Below, piece by piece: positions 37,299 to 43,900 of a DNA stretch of 56,929 nt. Below the pieces are notes generated by a model, which saw only the letters and a list, made by a program, of their open reading frames with translations, ran no database searches and was not told the origin of the DNA. Numbering within the stretch: the stretch's first letter is position 1; every line of letters starts with the position of its first letter. A program made the translations under genes and the position numbers. The stretch comes from Hafnia paralvei ATCC 29927 (GTDB lineage: Bacteria; Pseudomonadota; Gammaproteobacteria; Enterobacterales; Enterobacteriaceae), in NCBI RefSeq assembly GCF_001655005.1, contig NZ_LXET01000025.1, positions 1 through 56,929 on the forward strand. Direction: 5' to 3'.

Positions 37299-37622
37299 AT
37301 GGAAAATGTGAATAAGCCGACTTTCCAAAACGTTCTGGAATTTGTGCGTATGTTCCGCCGTAAAAACAAGCTGCAGCGTGAAATCGTGGATAATGAGAAG
37401 AAAATCCGTGACAACCAAAAGCGCGTGTTGCTGCTGGACAACCTGAGCGAGTACATCAAGCCAGGTATGAGTGTTGAAGCGATTCAGGCGATTATTGCTG
37501 ATATGCGCGGAAACTATGAAGATCGTGTTGATGACTACATCATCAAGAATGCCGATCTGTCTAAAGAGCGCCGTGAGCTATCTAAGAAGCTTAAAGCGCT
37601 TGGCGAAGGCGAATCTAAGTAA
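37299..37622 (+). CDS. tmaR: PTS system regulator TmaR (YeeX)
   Basis: This 107-residue, highly charged, coiled-coil-forming protein is nearly identical in pattern to E. coli TmaR/YeeX: FVRMFRRKNKLQREI, KKIRDNQKRVLLLDNLS, EYIKPGMSVEAIQ and DRVDDYIIKNADLSKERREL. TmaR forms polar clusters and controls localisation and activity of PTS enzyme I. It is an independent gene with a 250-bp upstream gap after gnd; the tRNA-Asn cluster begins about 170 bp downstream on the opposite strand. Confidence 0.94.
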   Translation: MENVNKPTFQNVLEFVRMFRRKNKLQREIVDNEKKIRDNQKRVLLLDNLSEYIKPGMSVEAIQAIIADMRGNYEDRVDDYIIKNADLSKERRELSKKLKALGEGESK

Positions 37623-37760
37623 TATCAACGGGCAGGGCATTCTGCTCTGCCTGTACTCCACTCTCCGGCGATTTACTCTGTTTTGCCGAATTAATCCCTA
37701 GCAAATAACGTTGTGACTCTTTATAGAAGCCCGTCGCTATTGTCGTGCGTGCATAAAAGC

Positions 37761-37784
37761 AAAAAGCCTGCACTAGGCAGGCTT
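37761..37784 (-). terminator. Terminator of tRNA-Asn gene 1
   Basis: GCCTGC-ACTAG-GCAGGC-type hairpin with an A5 run on the plus strand, which is the U run of the minus-strand transcript, about 10 bases past the tRNA 3' end. Confidence 0.85.
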
Positions 37785-37793
37785 CTTAGAATT

Positions 37794-37869
37794 TGGCTCC
37801 TCTGACTGGACTCGAACCAGTGACATACGGATTAACAGTCCGCCGTTCTACCGACTGAACTACAGAGGA
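37794..37869 (-). tRNA. asnT: tRNA-Asn (GUU), copy 1
   Basis: This 76-base gene folds as a full cloverleaf: acceptor TCCTCTG/CAGAGGA, discriminator G, encoded CCA, D arm TTCAGTCGGTAGAAC, anticodon loop CTGTTAATC with anticodon GTT, and T loop GGTTCGAGTCC. It reads AAC and AAU codons. It is identical to the three copies that follow in the window. The 3' half of enterobacterial asn tRNA genes is a known island attachment site, but no integrase lies here. The asnT/U/V/W letter is assigned by order only. Confidence 0.97.
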
Positions 37870-37887
37870 ATCGTTTGAACGAGGCGA

Positions 37888-37916
37888 ATAATAGCGAGCT
37901 TGTTGTGCCTTGTAAA
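37888..37916 (-). promoter_or_regulatory. Promoter of tRNA-Asn copy 1
   Basis: Minus strand: -35 TTTACA (37911-37916), 17-bp spacer, -10 TATTAT (37888-37893), then a GC-rich discriminator CGCCTCG, the arrangement of stringently controlled stable-RNA promoters. Confidence 0.85.
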
Positions 37917-38172
37917 GTCTAAAAACCAACTTCAGAATCGTTTGCTTATCAAATCAGCAACATGCTGTTTTTATAGCAAGTTAAACATCGTGTCGCCGCG
38001 TTTTAGCGCTCAAAGGTCATTCTTTATCTGGTATTCCATCTGACGCTGAAATGCTGAGTTTAGGGCACTAGCGGAAAACGACGTCTAGATTTGGCGCTGT
38101 TGAATGATTTCCACTGCGGGGGTTTTCGCTGCAAGTGCTGAGTGAGCAAAAGAGGGGGGAGGGCAGAAAAGT
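37917..38172. other. Spacer between tRNA-Asn copies 1 and 2
   Basis: No gene, tRNA or clear repeat beyond the flanking promoter and terminator is seen. Confidence 0.5.
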
Positions 38173-38199
38173 AAAAAGCCTGCACTAGGCAGGCTTTTT
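38173..38199 (-). terminator. Terminator of tRNA-Asn gene 2
   Basis: AAAAAGCCTGC-ACTAG-GCAGGCTTTTT hairpin; same sequence family as the copy 1 terminator. Confidence 0.88.
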
Positions 38200-38205
38200 A
38201 GAATT

Positions 38206-38281
38206 TGGCTCCTCTGACTGGACTCGAACCAGTGACATACGGATTAACAGTCCGCCGTTCTACCGACTGAACTACAGAGGA
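38206..38281 (-). tRNA. asnU: tRNA-Asn (GUU), copy 2
   Basis: This 76-base tRNA gene with encoded CCA and anticodon GTT is identical in sequence to copy 1. Its terminator is the copy 1 type (loop ACTAG), so copies 1 and 2 may be a local duplication. Gene letter assigned by order only. Confidence 0.97.
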
Positions 38282-38299
38282 ATCGTGTGAACGAGGCGC

Positions 38300-38328
38300 A
38301 TATTAGCGAGGCGTTTAAGGGTTGTCAA
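38300..38328 (-). promoter_or_regulatory. Promoter of tRNA-Asn copy 2
   Basis: Minus strand: -35 TTGACA (38323-38328), exactly 17 bp, -10 TAATAT (38300-38305), GC-rich discriminator GCGCCTCG. Confidence 0.88.
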
Positions 38329-38561
38329 AGCCTGTTATCACACTGTTGGTGCGTTTGCTGATAAAACAGGCAAATGAGCCATTCTTGGCATATCTGGTGG
38401 TGTTAGTTTGCTCAGTGCATGGTGGAAATCCAAGGCACGGCGTTTGGTAAATGCTTTACCCATGGCGCCAACGGTGTGCCCATTATTGCTACCGCATATG
38501 CTCGGGACAAATATTGGGCGTGAACCCAAACCGCTGTGGATTATCAAAACTGATAGAAAGC
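38329..38561. other. Spacer between tRNA-Asn copies 2 and 3
   Basis: No supported gene. A 69-codon minus-strand open frame here has no recognisable domain and is not called. Confidence 0.5.
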
Positions 38562-38596
38562 AAAAAGCCTGCTTAAGTTTCCTTAAGCAGGCTTTT
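38562..38596 (-). terminator. Terminator of tRNA-Asn gene 3
   Basis: GCCTGCTTAAG-TTTC-CTTAAGCAGGC, an 11-bp stem, with the A5 run giving the minus-strand U run. It differs from the copy 1/2 type. Confidence 0.9.
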
Positions 38597-38602
38597 CTAA
38601 TT

Positions 38603-38678
38603 TGGCTCCTCTGACTGGACTCGAACCAGTGACATACGGATTAACAGTCCGCCGTTCTACCGACTGAACTACAGAGGA
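38603..38678 (-). tRNA. asnV: tRNA-Asn (GUU), copy 3
   Basis: This 76-base tRNA-Asn gene is identical to the other copies, with encoded CCA. It shares its long CTTAAG-containing terminator with copy 4. Gene letter assigned by order only. Confidence 0.97.
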
Positions 38679-38696
38679 ATCGTGTGAACGAGGCGA

Positions 38697-38725
38697 ATAA
38701 TAGCGATCTCATTTGTGGCTGTAAA
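38697..38725 (-). promoter_or_regulatory. Promoter of tRNA-Asn copy 3
   Basis: Minus strand: -35 TTTACA (38720-38725), 17-bp spacer, -10 TATTAT (38697-38702), GC-rich discriminator. Confidence 0.85.
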
Positions 38726-39367
38726 GCCAAAATCGTTCTTTTTTGCTTGTTCGCTTATCTTGTAAGCAAAACGGCGAATAAATACCAAATTACTGATAAT
38801 TTAGAGAGCAGAAACTTGATTGAAGATGAATGCATACGGCAATAACCAAAAGGATATGAGAGCGTCTGTCTGGTTCATCTAAGTCATATACTGAGTCAGA
38901 TAGGTGTGCCGATATATAGAAGCAACCTGTATAAGCCAGTAAGTGACGCTGACTGTCATTAGTCCATTTTTCATATCAATGATATACCGAAGTATCTGGG
39001 ACATACATGAGTTAACTAGACAAAATATCCAGTTCATCCATATCTTCAGGCTTTTTCGGATGAAAAGACTTAACGCGAGGTGCTAGGGTGTTCAGAATAG
39101 CGAGCTGTGTAATTGTTATCTTACCTTTTATGCTCCCTAGTTGGCATTGATAGGGCACCCTATTATGAAGAAGGTGATAGGCCTTGGGTGCCAATTTTAT
39201 TTATTAAACATGCCATGTCATCAAAACTAATCATTTGAAATGCCAGTTTCTCCGACTGAAGTATTGAGAAGTTCGCCGTTAACACCACAGGCAAATAGCG
39301 AGTTGCATAATTTTTGTCGGATAAGCTATGGGGATGAGCCGGCGAAGTGTAGAGAAAAGATCAAAGC
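38726..39367. other. Long spacer between tRNA-Asn copies 3 and 4
   Basis: About 640 bp without a supported gene, longer than the other spacers. A 60-codon minus-strand frame at 39012-39194 has no recognisable domain and no clear ribosome site. The stretch could be the decayed remnant of something once inserted at the neighbouring tRNA gene, but no integrase, direct repeat or phage sequence is visible. Confidence 0.4.
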
Positions 39368-39403
39368 AAAAAAGCCTGCTTAAGTTTCCTTAAGCAGGCT
39401 TTT
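39368..39403 (-). terminator. Terminator of tRNA-Asn gene 4
   Basis: The same GCCTGCTTAAG-TTTC-CTTAAGCAGGC hairpin as at copy 3, with an A run at 39368. Confidence 0.9.
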
Positions 39404-39408
39404 GAATT

Positions 39409-39484
39409 TGGCTCCTCTGACTGGACTCGAACCAGTGACATACGGATTAACAGTCCGCCGTTCTACCGACTGAACTACAGAGGA
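39409..39484 (-). tRNA. asnW: tRNA-Asn (GUU), copy 4
   Basis: This is the fourth identical 76-base tRNA-Asn gene, with encoded CCA. Its terminator matches that of copy 3. It is the upstream neighbour, on the opposite strand, of the PPC/ECF transporter operon. Gene letter assigned by order only. Confidence 0.97.
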
Positions 39485-39502
39485 ATCGTTTGAACGGGGC
39501 GA

Positions 39503-39531
39503 ATCTTAGCGAGCAGTGATAACGCTGTCAA
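39503..39531 (-). promoter_or_regulatory. Promoter of tRNA-Asn copy 4
   Basis: Minus strand: -35 TTGACA (39526-39531), 17-bp spacer, -10 TAAGAT (39503-39508), GC-rich discriminator CGCCCCG. Confidence 0.85.
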
Positions 39532-39659
39532 CGGCTAATTAGATTTATGCGTTTGTTTGCTGCTTAACTGCACAAAAAGCTAAAAGTTTGTTCTTTATCG
39601 CAAAGTAAGCATTTTTTTATCCTTACTATAATACGGTTTAATCACACACTGGAATTACT

Positions 39660-40088
39660 ATGCGTGCTAAGGATTTAGTCTCATCGAGCCAGTTTTATTC
39701 TCTCAGACTCCAACCAGGAGCTGAGCTCATAGAGCAACTTCGTCAGTTTATTCAAGTTAATCACATCAAGGCCGGCTGGATCGCGTCCGTTGTCGGCAGT
39801 CTATCGTCCGTATCTCTGCGTTACGCTGGGTGTGAGTGGACGAGTCTTATTGAAGGGAAGTTTGAAGTCATTGCGCTAGGGGGAACTCTCGATAGCCAAT
39901 TTGAACACCTCCACATGTCCGTGGCGGATGAAACGGGGCGAGTGATTGCGGGACATGTTATGTCAGGGAATATCGTCAGAACAACGCTAGAACTTATTAT
40001 CGGTGAGCTCTGTGATGTCGAGTTTTCGCGGCAGCACTGTGTGTTATCTGGCTATGACGAATTAGTTATTACCTCTAAAGAAGGGTGA
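39660..40088 (+). CDS. PPC/DUF296-domain protein leading an ECF transporter operon
   Basis: This 142-residue protein is a single PPC (DUF296) domain: an N-terminal RLQPGAELIEQLRQF, the strand-turn SVVGSLSSVSLRYAG, then FEHLHMSVADETGRVIAGHV with conserved His residues, and a C-terminal hydrophobic strand. Bacterial PPC proteins are small trimers of unknown role; in plants the domain accompanies AT-hooks, but no AT-hook is present here. TATAAT at 39627-39632 is a likely -10, leaving a leader of only about 20-25 bases. It is followed after two bases by the S component, so a role in handling or sensing the transported compound is plausible but unproven. Confidence 0.75.
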   Translation: MRAKDLVSSSQFYSLRLQPGAELIEQLRQFIQVNHIKAGWIASVVGSLSSVSLRYAGCEWTSLIEGKFEVIALGGTLDSQFEHLHMSVADETGRVIAGHVMSGNIVRTTLELIIGELCDVEFSRQHCVLSGYDELVITSKEG

Positions 40089-40090
40089 AC

Positions 40091-40672
40091 ATGAGAAAGG
40101 AACACCGTTTTTCCAGTCGTAGTCTGGTTCTGATCGTCATTTGCGTTGCTATTAATATGATTGCTGGCCAAATGATTTCTATGCTGAAACTTCCCTTGTT
40201 TCTAGATTCGATCGGCACCGTGCTTTGCGCGGTGCTGGCGGGGCCGTGGGTGGCACTCTTTACTGGGTTGGTAACCAATGTGCTATGGGGATTATTAACA
40301 GGTCCAATCGCTGCCGCGTTTGCCCCCGTCGCGATGGTTATTGGTTGCGTCGCTGGTTTTATGGCGCGCGCAGGATGGTTCAGAACGTTCGGGCGAGTGA
40401 TCGTCAGCGGCGTCGTTATTACGCTGGCTTTGACCGTTGTGGCAGTGCCAATTCGGACCTATTTATTTGGTGGGGCGACCGGCAGCGGGGCTGATTTTGT
40501 CGTTGCCTATCTGCATGCAGTGGGAGAGGGGTTGCAAGAGTCGGTGGCTTTCACCGTTCTTGGGCTTAACCTGATAGACAAAATCCTCACAGTGCTCATC
40601 GTCTGGCTGTTATTGCGCCGCATGCCAGAGCGTACGCGGCATAATTTCCCGCAAATGGCACCGATACGGTAA
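40091..40672 (+). CDS. ECF transporter substrate-binding S component
   Basis: This membrane protein of about 193 residues has six hydrophobic helices and the look of an ECF S component: INMIAGQMISMLKLPLFLDS near residue 25, then GTVLCAVLAGPWVALFTGLV, where the Gly/Ala-rich helices contact the T component. The S component captures the small-molecule substrate, usually a vitamin, cofactor precursor or metal. This one is not recognisably BioY, CbiM or another named specificity. The ATG at 40091 follows AAGG by six bases. The stop overlaps the T-component start (TAATG). Confidence 0.75.
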   Translation: MRKEHRFSSRSLVLIVICVAINMIAGQMISMLKLPLFLDSIGTVLCAVLAGPWVALFTGLVTNVLWGLLTGPIAAAFAPVAMVIGCVAGFMARAGWFRTFGRVIVSGVVITLALTVVAVPIRTYLFGGATGSGADFVVAYLHAVGEGLQESVAFTVLGLNLIDKILTVLIVWLLLRRMPERTRHNFPQMAPIR

Positions 40673-41379
40673 TGCATCCCTTTACCTTACTCATGCTCTG
40701 GATATGGTACTCGGTCAGCGCGCTATTTTTGCCTGTTAACCTGCTGGTAGGATGGAGCGCGTTACCGATTGTTATCATTTTGGCTTGGCCAGCGGCGCGT
40801 TGGCGGATAAGCATTATTCTAGCCGTTATGCTGCCGATGGGACTTGGGTTATGGCTTGTACATGGACATTGGCTGCATAGTCTCTTATCTGGGAGCGGCG
40901 GTGGCACTCTGGTTGCCCCTATTTTTGCAATAACGCTTTGGTTACGGTTATTGGTATTCTTTGCTGGGGCTCAACTCTGGTTACAAAAAGTCTCAACGCC
41001 ATATTTTGTCCAGGCGCTATTTTCCAGCCGGTTGCCGCCTAGCATTGCGTATCTTTGCGCTGGCCCTTTGCTGCTTAAAGAACAGCTCAGGCAGCAATTA
41101 GCCGCCATTCGTGAGGCGCAGGCTGCACGCGGGGTGGCTTTTGATGGCAATGTATTCCAGCGTATCAAAACGATTTTGCCTTTGCTTTCTCCGCTATTGC
41201 TGCAAAGTTTGCACGATCTCAGCACCCGCAGCGCGGCGTTAGATGCCCGTGCTTTTCGATTTTTTCCTCATCGTACTATTTTGAATCCTGTTCGAGAGCA
41301 TAAGTTCGAGCCGTGGCTACGGTTTATGCTTTTAGGATGTTTGTTGATAGAGGGAGGCACGTTTTGGCTGTATCGGTAA
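40672..41379 (+). CDS. ECF transporter transmembrane T component
   Basis: This 235-residue integral membrane protein shows the two coupling motifs of EcfT proteins: EAQAARG near residue 149 (the first Ala-Arg-Gly motif) and ALDARAF near residue 190 (the second). These helices sit in grooves of the two ATPases and transmit their movement to the S component. Four or five hydrophobic helices precede them. The start overlaps the S gene stop, and the last 16 bases overlap the first ATPase gene. Confidence 0.85.
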   Translation: MHPFTLLMLWIWYSVSALFLPVNLLVGWSALPIVIILAWPAARWRISIILAVMLPMGLGLWLVHGHWLHSLLSGSGGGTLVAPIFAITLWLRLLVFFAGAQLWLQKVSTPYFVQALFSSRLPPSIAYLCAGPLLLKEQLRQQLAAIREAQAARGVAFDGNVFQRIKTILPLLSPLLLQSLHDLSTRSAALDARAFRFFPHRTILNPVREHKFEPWLRFMLLGCLLIEGGTFWLYR

Positions 41380-42191
41380 ACATTGAACGTCTTAGCGTCG
41401 ATATTCACCACGCTTTTCGACTGGGTCCGCTTTCTTTGCAGATGGAACAGGGGCAGTGGCTGGCGATTCTGGGTGGGAATGGCTCAGGGAAAAGCCTGCT
41501 AGCAAGTTTGTTAGTCGGTGGATTGGATGAGACCGAAGTGTCTCTCGTTGAAGGCCGTGGAGAGATATTAGGCCACGATATTATGCGCTCTGATATTCCA
41601 CTTTATGCAAAACAATGGGTACAGCAATCACCGTATTTACAGTTTTCAGGCTGCTGCTTTACGGTAGAAGATGAGATTGCATTTGGACCTCAAAATTTGG
41701 CACTACCCGCGCCCGAAATTCTAAGCCGAGTGGAAACCGCGTTGCAACGCTTTGGCTGCCAACACTTACTCCAACGCAATCCCCAGTCATTGTCGGGCGG
41801 GGAAGCTCAGAAAGTGTTGCTCGCCAGCGTGATGGTTATGCATCCCAAGCTGTTAGTACTCGATCAGGCTTTGGGACGTTTGAGCATAGAGGCAACTTAC
41901 CAATGCTTGGATGCCATTTTGCAATATTCCCGAGAGCTCCAATGTAGCGTTATCCTTCTTGAGCATCGGATTTTCCCTGCGGTGGACTACTGCCAGCAGC
42001 TGGTTTTACTCGATAAGGGAACAACATCTCCGGTCGATAGTCATGCGCTATTATCCTTGATTCCACGGGTGATTTTGCCTGATCAGCTTAAGAAAATACT
42101 GCTTGATAAACTACCACTTGATAAACCACCACATCACAACGACCTGTGGGATGTACTCAAACCATTTTTGCGGGACGGCCAAGCATGCTAA
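41364..42191 (+). CDS. ECF transporter ATPase, first subunit (degenerate Walker B)
   Basis: This ABC ATPase of about 275 residues has Walker A ILGGNGSGKSLL, Q-loop QQSPYLQ, an intact signature LSGGEAQK, and H-loop LLEHR. Its Walker B reads LLVLDQALGRLS: the catalytic Glu is Gln, and the D-loop lacks the usual SALD. A TTG at 41364, six bases after a strong AGGGAGG, is the likely start, because the longer frame from 41313 would add residues before the usual beginning. It likely pairs with the second ATPase as an unequal dimer. Confidence 0.82.
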   Translation: MAVSVNIERLSVDIHHAFRLGPLSLQMEQGQWLAILGGNGSGKSLLASLLVGGLDETEVSLVEGRGEILGHDIMRSDIPLYAKQWVQQSPYLQFSGCCFTVEDEIAFGPQNLALPAPEILSRVETALQRFGCQHLLQRNPQSLSGGEAQKVLLASVMVMHPKLLVLDQALGRLSIEATYQCLDAILQYSRELQCSVILLEHRIFPAVDYCQQLVLLDKGTTSPVDSHALLSLIPRVILPDQLKKILLDKLPLDKPPHHNDLWDVLKPFLRDGQAC

Positions 42192-42838
42192 TCATGAAAG
42201 ATATGGCGTTTAGTTGGGAAGATCGCAATCCCTGTTTGCATAATGTGAACTTGCATATTCATCGGGGAGAGCAGTGGGTGATGACCGGCGAGAATGGGGC
42301 AGGAAAATCAACGCTGCTCAGATTGGCTGCGGGTCTGCTGGTGCCTAGCCAAGGCACTCTTTATCTCAACGGTACTGAGACAACAAGCATGAAAGCCGTC
42401 GATAAAGCGGCGCAGGCTGGGATGTTATTTCAAGAGGTCGAGCGCCAGCTTTTTCATAGTTCGGTCGTTGAGGAAATCCGCTTCGGGCAACGGTTGCAAG
42501 GGTTAGATAAAGAGGTGATCGAACAACGCACTGCTGACGCCTTGGCTTTGTGCGAATTAGCCTCGGTTGCTACAAAGCATCCGCTCGACTTGCATAGTGG
42601 TCAGAGACGCATGGTGGCAGTGGCCTGTCTCTGTGCCATGGAACCCCCGTTGTTACTTTTGGATGAACCCAGCAGAGATTTTGATCCCTATTGGCTTGCG
42701 GTGTTTGAACGCTGGTTATCCCACAGCCGTGAACGGGGTGCGACGGTACTTGCGATTAGTCACGATCCCGAATTTACCGCTCGGAATTTCCAGAAAGTTA
42801 TTCATGTCTGCAACGGAACGGTGAATATGGTTAGCTGA
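42185..42838 (+). CDS. ECF transporter ATPase, second subunit (atypical signature)
   Basis: This ABC ATPase of about 217 residues has Walker A TGENGAGKSTLL, Q-loop LFQE, complete Walker B LLLLDEPSRDFD with the catalytic Glu, and H-loop AISHD. Its signature is LHSGQRR instead of LSGGQ. The unusual signature faces the degenerate Walker B of its partner, leaving one consensus ATP site in the dimer. The start at 42185 overlaps the first ATPase gene by seven bases. Its 3' end overlaps convergent mtfA by eight bases. Confidence 0.83.
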   Translation: MLIMKDMAFSWEDRNPCLHNVNLHIHRGEQWVMTGENGAGKSTLLRLAAGLLVPSQGTLYLNGTETTSMKAVDKAAQAGMLFQEVERQLFHSSVVEEIRFGQRLQGLDKEVIEQRTADALALCELASVATKHPLDLHSGQRRMVAVACLCAMEPPLLLLDEPSRDFDPYWLAVFERWLSHSRERGATVLAISHDPEFTARNFQKVIHVCNGTVNMVS

Positions 42839-43625
42839 GATGTGAGAAATGCGTATCCTGCTCTAGCGACTGACGTTGCCTCTCCAGCGGATCTTGCCGG
42901 TAGAAGCTTTTAAAGTGCGCGTACATCTCTGGAAAGCGCTCGGCAAGGAGCTCAGGGGCACTGAAAAAATATTCTGATAACACAGCGAAGCACTCTGCAG
43001 GCTCACTCGCTGCATATGCATCAAGGCTTGTCGCGCCTTCGCCGACCACGTCAATCTCATCTTGAATGGATGCCATCGCCGCATGGAGATCATGCTCCCA
43101 TTGAGCCACATCTTTTAACGCAATCGGCGGTACGCCGCTGGCAACCCCAGCGTTACGCATATCAAGCTTATGTGCCGTTTCATGGATGATAAGGTTGTAG
43201 CCGGAAAGGTCGAAAGAGTCTTTAACATCCATAAGATTAAGGATCACAGGGCCTTGGGCGGAACACTGGCCAGCCTGCACCATGGGACCCGCATGGACTA
43301 ACCCGATATCATCTTGCCACTCTTCATGATAGATGAACGGTTCTGGATAGAGCAGAATCTCGTGAAAACCATCTAGCCAGTCAATACTGAGTTCAAGAAC
43401 GGGTAGAGAGAATAGCAGCGCAATGCGTGCCTCTATTAGCGGTGTGATATAGAGATCTTGTAGCGGAACAATACGTTTAAGCTGTAAAAATTTTGAGGCG
43501 ATAAGCGTAAGCTTCTGAAGTTCACGAGGGGTAAGCGTTGAAAGCAGTGGAATAGCTAAAGCCTCTTCCCAAGGGTAATTGGCAAGAGGAGTATTTGCAC
43601 CTGCGTTCCAAGGCCACTTAATCAT
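42831..43625 (-). CDS. mtfA: Mlc-titrating metallopeptidase MtfA
   Basis: This zinc peptidase of about 264 residues aligns with E. coli MtfA (YeeI): IKWPWNAGANTP at the N terminus, IALLFSLPVLELSIDWLDGF, the zinc motif HETAHKLD (HExxH) near residue 149, and SLDAYAASEPAECFAVLSEY with the third zinc ligand Glu. MtfA binds the glucose repressor Mlc and so affects ptsG expression. The ATG at 43625 gives the family length; an in-frame ATG at 43670 would add 15 residues. It meets the ECF operon tail to tail with an overlap of eight bases. Confidence 0.93.
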   Translation of the reverse strand: MIKWPWNAGANTPLANYPWEEALAIPLLSTLTPRELQKLTLIASKFLQLKRIVPLQDLYITPLIEARIALLFSLPVLELSIDWLDGFHEILLYPEPFIYHEEWQDDIGLVHAGPMVQAGQCSAQGPVILNLMDVKDSFDLSGYNLIIHETAHKLDMRNAGVASGVPPIALKDVAQWEHDLHAAMASIQDEIDVVGEGATSLDAYAASEPAECFAVLSEYFFSAPELLAERFPEMYAHFKSFYRQDPLERQRQSLEQDTHFSHLS

Positions 43626-43844
43626 TAGAAGGCTCGCAATATGAACGTTTATTCCCCACTGTTTTATCATGAATGAACATCAGAATAAAACAGCAAACTA
43701 AGCGCGTAGATAACCACTTTTTTGTGTGGTTGTCTGTGATAAAGTCCACGCTTGCCGTTCGTTAGAACAAATAAATCAAGATGTTGGCAGTGCTAGAATT
43801 CTATTGCTGAGGGGAACACGTGATTATTTTTTTTGGGTAAAAGA

Positions 43845-43868
43845 AAAGCCACGCATGTTCGTGGCTTT
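43845..43868 (-). terminator. Terminator downstream of eptA
   Basis: AAAGCCACG-CATGTT-CGTGGCTTT hairpin. The A-rich stretch at its lower-coordinate side supplies the U run for the minus-strand transcript. Confidence 0.75.
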
Positions 43869-43900
43869 CGTTGTTTTTCAGGTTAAACACCGCAGCTGCG

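Noticed and set aside
38338..38547. 69-codon minus-strand frame between tRNA-Asn copies 2 and 3
   Set aside because: No recognisable features; it overlaps sequence close to a tRNA terminator.
39012..39194. Possible 60-residue gene on the minus strand between tRNA-Asn copies
   Set aside because: No domain, no clear ribosome site and isolated; kept only as part of an unexplained spacer.
39535..39659. Riboswitch ahead of the PPC/ECF operon
   Set aside because: With the -10 at 39627-39632 the leader is only about 20-25 bases, too short for an aptamer; no known riboswitch pattern seen.
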